From the NCBI GenBank assembly GCA_002238705.1, contig MPMW01000011.1, positions 1 to 40,631 of the forward strand: a DNA stretch of 40,631 nt, written 5' to 3'. Below the pieces are notes generated by a model that saw only the letters and a list, made by a program, of their open reading frames with translations, ran no database searches and was not told the origin of the DNA. Positions 14,986-20,537 of the stretch are shown piece by piece. The stretch's first letter is position 1, and every line of letters begins with the position of its first letter. Origin of the DNA: Acidobacteria bacterium bin61. Its GTDB lineage: Bacteria > Acidobacteriota > Vicinamibacteria > Marinacidobacterales > Marinacidobacteraceae. Position numbers and translations under genes: made by a program.

Positions 14986-15100
14986 GCCAGACCGCGTCAA
15001 GGCTGAGCCAGACTGGTTCTTCCGTGTCCTCGTCATCTTGACGGTGATTCTGCTGGTCGCGTGCGTGACCCGGTCGTGGTGGTCGGCGGGCGGTTGTTGA
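14978..15100 (+). CDS. 40-residue single-pass membrane or lipoprotein-like peptide
   Basis: GTG 14978 overlaps the upstream gene by 8 nt and has GGAGG 6 nt upstream. The product has a hydrophobic span WFFRVLVILTVILLVACV. It ends in LVAC, which fits a lipobox with Cys about residue 29, followed by TRSWWSAGGC. It could be an inner-membrane peptide or a small lipoprotein of the lysis type. Its stop overlaps the next ATG (TGATG). Confidence 0.55.
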   Translation: MDRPDRVKAEPDWFFRVLVILTVILLVACVTRSWWSAGGC

Positions 15101-15243
15101 TGTTGGCCCCGGGAAAGCGTCGCTGCAAGCTATGCCGTGAAAGCAAATGGTGTGCTCAATCGGACGTGGTGTGTGGCGAATGCAGGGGAAGGCAAATGGA
15201 CAGGGCTAGAGGCATCTCTTCACCGTCGAGACGATCTCAATGA
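15100..15243 (+). CDS. 47-residue zinc-ribbon mini-protein
   Basis: ATG 15100 shares bases with the previous stop (TGATG). CKLC (about 10-13) and C..C in VVCGECRG form a Cys4 ribbon in a basic context (GKRRCKLCRESKWC). A GTG at 15061 in the same frame is less likely because of overlap. It ends with an ATGA overlap. Confidence 0.65.
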   Translation: MLAPGKRRCKLCRESKWCAQSDVVCGECRGRQMDRARGISSPSRRSQ

Positions 15244-15509
15244 CACACGGATGGTTCACGAAGGTCGAGGTCGGGACTCGTTTCCGGGACGAAGACGGGA
15301 CATGGAACCCCCGACCAATCATGCGCTACCCATGGCAACACTGGATTTGGTGGCAGGCGATCCCACTGTGGAACCTGTGGGGGAGACTATCGGCCCATGT
15401 CAAGATCTGGAATCCGGCCAACCCATCGAAGCGATTCCAGACCCGCGGTTGGGTATGGATGCTGTTCAGTAAGGCCATCATGCGGCGATTCAGAGCCCAA
15501 TCAGGCTGA
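15240..15509 (+). CDS. hypothetical Trp-rich protein, 89 residues
   Basis: From ATG 15240 (ATGA overlap). The middle is unusually Trp-rich (YPWQHWIWWQAIPLWNLWGR) and could associate with a membrane, although it carries charged residues on both sides. The C-terminus is basic (AIMRRFRAQSG). No family recognised. It is the last gene before repeat copy 2. Confidence 0.65.
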   Translation: MTHGWFTKVEVGTRFRDEDGTWNPRPIMRYPWQHWIWWQAIPLWNLWGRLSAHVKIWNPANPSKRFQTRGWVWMLFSKAIMRRFRAQSG

Positions 15510-15554
15510 GCTAGCAGCCGGCCTTGTCCATCGGAACACCGTCGTCACCTTCAG

Positions 15555-15739
15555 CAGCGGATTGGGTTCGGGCCGGGTTTCCGGGCTCTGTCGGCGAGCC
15601 TCCGGCAGCCCTGTGGATCTTCGGTCTTTCTACGGTGGATGCGGCTGGATGTGCCACGTGAAACGCCCGATCCCGTAAGTCCTTATGTAGCAACAACTTA
15701 CGGGATCGCACTGTATAGGTACATGGCCTGCCCATTGAC
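15555..15739. repeat. 185-bp repeated promoter element, copy 2
   Basis: Matches 12422-12606 almost base for base, including the GGCTC/GAGCC hairpin, the CCACGTG site, the 13-bp dyad CGATCCCGTAAGT (15668-15680) / ACTTACGGGATCG (15696-15708) and the terminal CATTGAC. One stem base is lost in this copy (CCCGGC becomes CCGGC). Two such units could be co-regulated or recombine with each other. Confidence 0.9.
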
Positions 15740-15763
15740 TTCCATGCACCAAACCGCGATATT
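15735..15763 (+). promoter_or_regulatory. sigma70-like promoter driven by repeat copy 2
   Basis: TTGACT, 17-nt spacer, GATATT. The predicted start of transcription falls at about 15770, exactly the A of the ATG of the next gene, which has no Shine-Dalgarno. This suggests a leaderless mRNA. Confidence 0.5.
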
Positions 15764-15769
15764 CAATGT

Positions 15770-15953
15770 ATGAATAAAATACACCTGACAGACAAAGCAG
15801 TAACCCGGAGTCGATGCGGAATCGACTATCCGACAATGGGTGGCCCGTTTCTCTCAGACGTCAACGTGCAAGCGTTGCCGCCAGTTGATCGACTCTGACA
15901 TGGACGCCAAGGCTGCCCGTATCGCAGCCATTCTGAAAGGGGTGGTGGCATGA
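15770..15953 (+). pseudogene. KIHLTD-type zinc mini-protein gene with +1 frame change
   Basis: The first frame starts MNKIHLTDKAVTRSRCGIDY, which resembles a widespread phage/actinobacterial family (KIHLT ... CG ... VTCKRC). It reaches GGPFLSDV and then stops at 15896-15898. The +1 frame continues TCKRCRQLIDSDMDAKAARI to the TGA at 15951-15953. The change falls at GAC GTC A ACG TGC (about 15858-15866). A one-base insertion or assembly error would explain it; a second independent start at GTG 15840 in the downstream frame is an alternative. Confidence 0.65.
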
Positions 15954-15992
15954 CCGCCCAACGCAACGAACCTCACAAGGGAAGACCATCCA

Positions 15993-16118
15993 ATGAAGAC
16001 ACGCCACTACCTCGCACTCCTCGCACTGATCCCGGCCGGAGCAGGTGCCGGGTGGATCATCGCGGTTCACGTCATGATCCCCTTGGCCATGTACTGGGGA
16101 CGGGTGGTGTTCTCATGA
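15993..16118 (+). CDS. 41-residue membrane peptide
   Basis: ATG 15993 is preceded by CCTCACAAGGGAAG. The product (MKTRHYLALLALIPAGAGAG, then WIIAVHVMIPLAMYWGRVVF) is almost wholly hydrophobic with one or two membrane spans. It overlaps the following lipoprotein gene by ATGA. A role in the envelope or in lysis is possible but not shown. Confidence 0.6.
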   Translation: MKTRHYLALLALIPAGAGAGWIIAVHVMIPLAMYWGRVVFS

Positions 16119-16297
16119 CCGGCCGATACTTCATCGTCGCCATAGTCATTGCAACCGTACTTATCATGACGAGCGGTTGCAAAGTGACGCCACTTCCTAA
16201 GCCTGGCCACGCCCACAGAGTGATAGACGGGATCGAGTGTTGCCCTATGGGTTATAGCAACCCGTCATGCAAAAGCCTGACCACCGAGGAGAACTAA
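16115..16297 (+). CDS. 60-residue predicted lipoprotein
   Basis: From ATG 16115 (ATGA overlap). It has a basic N-terminus, a hydrophobic core (YFIVAIVIATVLIM) and a lipobox-like TSGC, giving a mature Cys at about residue 22. The mature part is short and has four further cysteines (IECCPMGYSNPSC). It resembles Rz1-like or other small phage lipoproteins in architecture, but no Rz partner is seen beside it. Confidence 0.65.
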   Translation: MTGRYFIVAIVIATVLIMTSGCKVTPLPKPGHAHRVIDGIECCPMGYSNPSCKSLTTEEN

Positions 16298-16299
16298 AG

Positions 16300-16497
16300 A
16301 TGAAGACGATTACCCCAGGGTGGAGCCGGAACCAGTGGAACCCGTGCTTCGACGCACAGCGCAGCGACCCCGCAGCAGTTCGGCGCAACGCGCTACCTGA
16401 TCCCGCCATCGCTGACAGGTTCCGCCGCTCCCGAGATAGAATCGTTGCCGAGAGACGGGCACGGTTGCAAAAGAGACTGGACGAACTCAGAGGCTAG
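16300..16497 (+). CDS. hypothetical Arg-rich protein, 65 residues
   Basis: ATG 16300 has GAGGAG about 9 nt upstream. It begins MKTITPGWSRNQWNPCF and ends in a long basic helix (ADRFRRSRDRIVAERRARLQ). No domain recognised. A nucleic-acid contact is plausible from the charge. Confidence 0.6.
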   Translation: MKTITPGWSRNQWNPCFDAQRSDPAAVRRNALPDPAIADRFRRSRDRIVAERRARLQKRLDELRG

Positions 16498-16594
16498 ACC
16501 GGACACCGACAGCACAGAGCCCCCGGAGCCCCTGGCCATGGTCCGCTACTCCGATGAAGCCCCGAAGAGGTCATGACAGGGGCTATGGCACCAC

Positions 16595-16648
16595 GCCGGG
16601 GAGTTGAGGACGTTGGGGGAACGAGGACCACCATAAGTCAAAGACAGG
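16595..16648. repeat. dispersed 55-bp repeat, copy B
   Basis: Partner of 7603-7657. It runs from GCCGGGGAGTTGAGGA to GTCAAAGACAGG and leads straight into the 94-bp tandem repeat, which itself ends each unit with GTCAAAGACAGG. Confidence 0.85.
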
Positions 16649-16654
16649 TCCTTG

Positions 16655-16850
16655 ACAGGCCCAAGCCAACCAACGTCAACGGCAAAACCGAGTTACCCAC
16701 AGTCAAACTGCCGACCGTGGATAACTCAACGTCAAAGACAGGGCCTTCACAGGCCCAAGCCAACCAACGTCAACGGCAAAACCGAGTTACCCACAGTCAA
16801 ACTGCCGACCGTGGATAACTCAACGTCAAAGACAGGGCCTTCACAGGCCC
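16655..16850. repeat. 94-bp tandem repeat with inverted DnaA-like boxes (candidate origin)
   Basis: Two full units (16655-16748, 16749-16842) and the start of a third. Each unit holds TTACCCACA (16693, 16787) and the inverted CGTGGATAA (16716, 16810), each one base from the DnaA box TTATCCACA. They sit in an imperfect 15-bp dyad GAGTTACCCACAGTC / GACCGTGGATAACTC. Each unit ends in a GGGCCT-TCAC-AGGCCC hairpin. Four DnaA-like boxes plus a nearby AT-rich tract suggest an origin; a packaging site is the main alternative. Confidence 0.8.
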
Positions 16851-16991
16851 AGGATGGGGGGGGGGTAACCTCAAGGTTTTCAAACGTACCCTCCGGGTCC
16901 CTGCTCGCGGAAAATTGAGATTTTTTCGGGGAGAGAGTACGATGTACGGGGTAATCATGCGCATCGACTTATAAGAACAGAGGAGGGCAGT

Positions 16992-17267
16992 GTGTGGATC
17001 AGGACAACTTCAGGCGCCTACATCAACGTCTCGCTGATCGAGCTGTTTGCGATCGTCGATCAAGCGGAAGCGGACGGCAAGTGGTATGTGACGGCGTACA
17101 CCAATGTCCCCAATGAGGGCGAACCGTTTACCCAATATGAGCTGTACGGTCCCCGGGAGAGCCACGAGGAGGCTCAGGAAGTCCTAGACAAGCTCGTGAA
17201 GAGGATCCACGAGGCGCTGTACCCAGCGCGAAAGCTGCGGAAGCAGGCCCAGGAGCGAGCGGGATGA
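16992..17267 (+). CDS. hypothetical protein upstream of terminase, 91 residues
   Basis: GTG 16992 with AGGAGG 6-8 nt upstream. It starts MWIRTTSGAYINVSLIELFA and continues as a mixed alpha/beta protein (KWYVTAYTNVPNEG ... EEAQEVLDKLVKRIHEALYP). It overlaps the terminase ATG (ATGA). Short proteins here are sometimes small terminases, but no HTH is visible. Function unknown. Confidence 0.7.
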   Translation: MWIRTTSGAYINVSLIELFAIVDQAEADGKWYVTAYTNVPNEGEPFTQYELYGPRESHEEAQEVLDKLVKRIHEALYPARKLRKQAQERAG

Positions 17268-18760
17268 AACAGCTAACGAGTAGCCGGGCGGCGTCCCTTC
17301 TGATGGGGGGCGCTGCGGTTGTGTTCGGCGCACGGGGTGAAACTCTGACGGCATACTCGCACACGAGGCTGATATTCCAGCAGTTGGGCCGTGTGATGTC
17401 GGGGGAGATCGACCGTCTGATGATCTTCATGCCACCGCGGCACGGGAAGTCGTCGATGGTGACGGCGGCGATTGCCACGTGGCTGTGGTACGAGCCATCG
17501 TTGGAAATGGGGATGGCGACGTTTTCCCAGAATCTTTCATCGGACCTGTCGCTGCTGGTGAGGGGTGGATACCGGGCACTCGATGGGAACATCGGGGTGA
17601 TCGACACGGTGAATCGATGGAAGACGGCGGAGGGCGGGGGGGTGTGGGCCGTGGGGGGTGGGGGGGCGGGGGGTTGGGGGGGCGGGCGAGGGGCGGGGGG
17701 GGGGACTGTCTGGTGTTGGACGATGCGCAGAAGCAGGACGACGTGCACAGCGATTTGAAGCGCGAGCGTGCATGGGACTGGTACAGGGGGGTGTTCCGGA
17801 ACCGACTGCATCCGGGCGGGAAAATGATCCTGATCGGGACGCGCTTCCACGAGGACGACATTTTCGGTCGGATTCTAGAGATCGAGAGGGAATCGGATTC
17901 GCCGGAGAGATGGACGGTGCTCCTGATCGACATGGAGTATGAGCCGGAGACGCTAAGGGAGCTGAGGGAGGAGATTCCTTCCGTCGAGGTGGTGGGGCTG
18001 GACGAGCGGGAAGAAGGTGAGCGGCTGACGATGTACTCGGACGACGAGATCTCTCGAACCAAGTCCTCGTCCGGGTCGTGGGTTTGGTCAAGCGTGTATC
18101 AGCAGCGGCCGACGCCGCACGGCGGCCTGATGCTGAAGACCGAGTGGTTCCAGTACCTTCCGGGGCTCCCGGGCAGGATCACGCGCAGAGTGCGCGCGTG
18201 GGACTTGGCGGGGTCGACGAAGGGGACGGCGGACCGGACGGCCGGTGTGCTGTTGGCCGAGTTTCTGAACGATTACGGCGGGACGCAGTGGATCGTGTTG
18301 GACATACAGGCTGGCAGGGGGGGGCCCGAAGGAAGGCGGGGGGGGGGGCTAGCGGGGCCGAAAACAGGCGGGGGGGGAACGGCGGGAGCGGATCATGGCG
18401 GCCGCAAACGAGGACGGGGCAGAGATCGTGATTGAGCAGGAATATGGCAGGGCCGGCGAGGACATCACGGGCCAGTTGATCGCGGACTGCGCACCACACG
18501 TTGCCACGGCGATAAAGCCCACAGGGGCGAAGCCTGTGCGGGCTCAAGGCATATCGGCACAGGCAGAGGCGAAGAACATCTTCCTGCTGTCGGGTGCGCC
18601 TTGGGTGACGAAGTTTCTGGACGAGGTGAAGCTGTTCCCGGTGGGGACGCACGATGACCGGGTCGATGCGTTGGCGCATGCGTTCAACTGGATTGCGGCG
18701 AATCAGCCTGATGCACCGTGGGAGGTGATGGAGTCACCGGTTGCGGGGCTGATATCGTGA
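17264..18760 (+). CDS. terminase large subunit (TerL), reading frame broken in two G-rich tracts
   Basis: ATG 17264. Frame 1 has the packaging ATPase motif PPRHGKSS (57-64) and the start of DTVNRWKTAEGGG. In the G-rich tract 17630-17706 the frame changes; the next frame continues DCLVLDDAQKQDD (Walker B region), GTRFHEDD and the nuclease motif WDLAGSTKGTADRT. In a second G-rich tract (18317-18383) the frame changes back and ends with HDDRVDALAHAF, the last nuclease aspartates. The two shifts compensate (-1/+2, then +1). The G-tracts look like sequencing or assembly errors, since the surrounding protein is otherwise a normal TerL of about 500 residues. It cuts and translocates DNA into proheads. 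Confidence 0.85.
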
Positions 18761-18810
18761 GGGTAGCTTTTCAGGAATGCAGCACCCCCTCACGAAAAGG
18801 AGATGTACCG

Positions 18811-18990
18811 ATGGCCCAGCCACGCAAGATTGAAGGCGAATCGTTCACTCTCGAGCTGATTGATAACGGCGACGGCTATAGCGATCACGCCGTCCTGGAA
18901 GTGGATGGTCGCAGGTTCAAGATTTCCGTGGTCTTCGACGAGTATGAATACTGGGAAGACATGGCAATCGAGGAAGAGGCTCCCAAATGA
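18811..18990 (+). CDS. hypothetical acidic protein, 59 residues
   Basis: ATG 18811 is preceded by CCCTCACGAAAAGGAG, the genome's recurrent start leader. The product (MAQPRKIEGESFTLELIDNG, then HAVLEVDGRRFKISVVFDEYEYWED) looks like a small beta-barrel or beta-sandwich. It lies just after TerL, where a portal gene is normally found. ATGA overlap with the next gene. Function unknown. Confidence 0.7.
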   Translation: MAQPRKIEGESFTLELIDNGDGYSDHAVLEVDGRRFKISVVFDEYEYWEDMAIEEEAPK

Positions 18991-19574
18991 GCGAGAACGC
19001 TTCCCACTGTAGCCCCGCTTCGAACCCATGCTTGAGCCTAGAAGAACGCGATGCGAGTTGGCTTGACATTGGTAGAACAGTTGCTCGTGCGACCGATTTA
19101 GCGACCATGTTGGTCATGGAGGAAAATCCGTCGCCCACGGCGATTCAGGTCTTGGGGCATCTGACGAGAGCCAACTACTGCTTCAACTGCGATCACATCA
19201 AGCAATTGGAGCTTGCGAAGAAGAGGGCAGGACTACCGAATGATCCAGTGCCAGAAGTCTTGGCAGACGATCCTGTCACGGTCAAGGCAGAACCCAACAG
19301 CAGGCCGCACGAGATCGAGCTGCTCGGCGAATACTCTCACGACTCACGGGGCGGGGAAGTCTTGGCCAACAAGCATCAGCTGCTCAGGCTTGCCACCGCA
19401 ATCACCGAGCTGGCAGACTCGACGGAGCGGGGACGCGCGGCATACTACGCCGGCGGGAGGGACACCCTGATTGTGAAGATCCCCCACGAGGAAGGCGGCG
19501 AGGCCGCCGTGTACTTTTCCCTCGTTGAGGAAAACCCTAAACGCGACGCGTTGGCCGGTTGCGGCTACTTGTAG
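18987..19574 (+). CDS. hypothetical protein, 195 residues
   Basis: From ATG 18987 (ATGA overlap). No recognised domain. The N-terminal half is helical (WLDIGRTVARATDLATMLVM ... NYCFNCDHIKQLELAKKRAG); the C-terminal part (HQLLRLATAITELADSTERG, then DTLIVKIPHEEGGEAAVYFS) seems a separate alpha/beta domain. It is not a portal or protease by sequence. It is the last gene before the tRNA/structured RNA region. Confidence 0.65.
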   Translation: MSENASHCSPASNPCLSLEERDASWLDIGRTVARATDLATMLVMEENPSPTAIQVLGHLTRANYCFNCDHIKQLELAKKRAGLPNDPVPEVLADDPVTVKAEPNSRPHEIELLGEYSHDSRGGEVLANKHQLLRLATAITELADSTERGRAAYYAGGRDTLIVKIPHEEGGEAAVYFSLVEENPKRDALAGCGYL

Positions 19575-19784
19575 TCACCAAGGGTTCGGGTGTAGCTTTC
19601 AGGTTGCCTTCTAAGTGCTGGGCAGGTAAGGGTCCAGCGTCCCCACGAGGGCACTTGAGGGAGAAAACGTCAGCGTGGTGGCTGACGGCACCTGTGTCGG
19701 CTAGACGTAGCGGCAGGTAGTCGCAGCCTGGGTTTTCGTGGGGGCGCTGGGTTCCATCGGGTGACGGTACTTAGGGAGGAAAAT
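19575..19784 (+). other. non-coding leader upstream of tRNA-Pro, self-complementary
   Basis: A 210-bp stretch with no gene. Inverted repeats include GTCAGC (19669-19674) / GCTGAC (19681-19686) around a 6-nt loop, AAGTGC (19613-19618) / GCACTT (19651-19656), and GCTGG (19617) / CCAGC (19634). It may be the 5' part of the structured RNA that continues beyond the tRNA. Confidence 0.5.
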
Positions 19785-19858
19785 CGAGAAGTGGCGCAGA
19801 TTGGCAGCGCGCTTGCTTTGGGAGCAAGAGGTCACAGGTTCGAGCCCTGTCTTCTCGA
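19785..19858 (+). tRNA. tRNA-Pro (anticodon TGG)
   Basis: A full cloverleaf is readable: acceptor CGAGAAG / CTTCTCG, D-stem GCGC / GCGC, anticodon stem CTTGC / GCAAG around the loop TTTGGGA (TGG), variable AGGTC, T-stem ACAGG / CCTGT with TTCGAGC, discriminator A. CCA is not encoded. It lies inside a non-coding, highly structured region ahead of the capsid gene. Confidence 0.93.
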
Positions 19859-20537
19859 CTGACGGGGAGTCATCGGCAGCGGGGGGCTGTGCACGGCCTA
19901 ACGCTGCGCTGCGGCAGCGTTTCGCGAGGCGTCACCGTGGCGCTCCTCATCACATCTTCAAGAATGCGCCGTGGAGGAATAGCACCTCGCCGGGCTCATA
20001 TTCCGGAGGAGCGGGAGCGTTACCCGCCGGCGCCACTTCGCACCTTGAGTTAGCGGGTTCTCGCGCAGACGGCATCCTTAGCGGGGTGACGGCATCCCTG
20101 ACGGGGTGCCTCCGACGGCGGGAAGGCATACCCGGGGCTGCCTCAAGGGGGGTCCGCGTGCGGGAGGGTTGATCGCTTCTCAAAGCGTTATCCGTTCGAA
20201 TCGGGCTCAAGGTGCGGGCCACTTAACCCCGTGTCGCAACGATAGAAGCGCGGAACGGGGGCAGCTCGGCATAGCTTGCAGCGCCAAAGCACCGCGGGAC
20301 GCTGCGGAAGATGCGGGTGGGAGGCCCGCTGCCGGGCAGGATCGCGACCGCTTGACCCCGTTCCGCTGCCCTCCTGATTGCGGATAGCCGCATCAGCCAT
20401 TAGACTTGGCACGTCGGGTGCGCGGGATGCACATCCGATCCGGAAAAACCGTGTTGGCGGGATGCCAACCATGAGCGGGATGCTCTGAGGGGCCGGTTTC
20501 ACCCTTTGAGTCAACACGTTTTTTCGGAGAGTAGCCA
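19859..20537 (+). ncRNA. candidate large structured RNA between tRNA-Pro and capsid gene
   Basis: About 680 nt with no plausible protein but dense, perfect complementarity. Long-range helices: CGCACCTTGAG (20039-20049) with CTCAAGGTGCG (20206-20216); GCGGAACGGGG (20250-20260) with CCCCGTTCCGC (20356-20366); TCCGGAAAAACCGTGTTG (20439-20456) with CAACACGTTTTTTCGGA (20512-20528, one bulge). Local hairpins: AACGCTGC/GCAGCGTT (19900-19921), GGCATCCC-TGAC-GGGGTGCC (20091-20110), CGCTT-CTCA-AAGCG (20174-20187), GCCCG-CTGC-CGGGC (about 20322-20336), GTTGGC-GGGAT-GCCAAC and GAGC-GGGAT-GCTC. Position beside a phage tRNA recalls GOLLD and ROOL RNAs; no homology is claimed. Confidence 0.6.

Larger units (their letters stand above)
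16498..16991. other. non-coding region with repeats before the terminase operon
   Basis: About 490 bp with no supported gene. It contains the second copy of the dispersed 55-bp repeat, the 94-bp tandem repeat with DnaA-like boxes, a run of ten G (16856-16865) that may be a sequence artefact, and an AT-rich stretch (AAAATTGAGATTTTTTC) at about 16911-16927. An origin of replication or packaging site would fit the position. Confidence 0.55.

Noticed and set aside
15950..16114. N-terminal extension of the lipoprotein gene to ATG 15950
   Set aside because: The signal peptide would be buried inside the protein; ATG 16115 with ATGA overlap gives a normal lipoprotein.
17264..18760. Programmed frameshifts in the terminase
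   Set aside because: Two opposite frame changes inside messy G-homopolymers fit sequence errors much better than programmed shifts; no slippery site of known type is in phase.
19801..20172. 123-codon frame overlapping tRNA-Pro and the structured region
   Set aside because: It starts within the tRNA, has no ribosome site, and its composition is that of a GC-rich structured RNA.
20160..20220. Second tRNA-like segment with TTCGAAT loop near 20192-20200
   Set aside because: A T-loop-like motif and a possible acceptor pairing exist, but no full cloverleaf with proper D and anticodon arms can be drawn; the bases are better used by the long-range helix 20039-20049/20206-20216.
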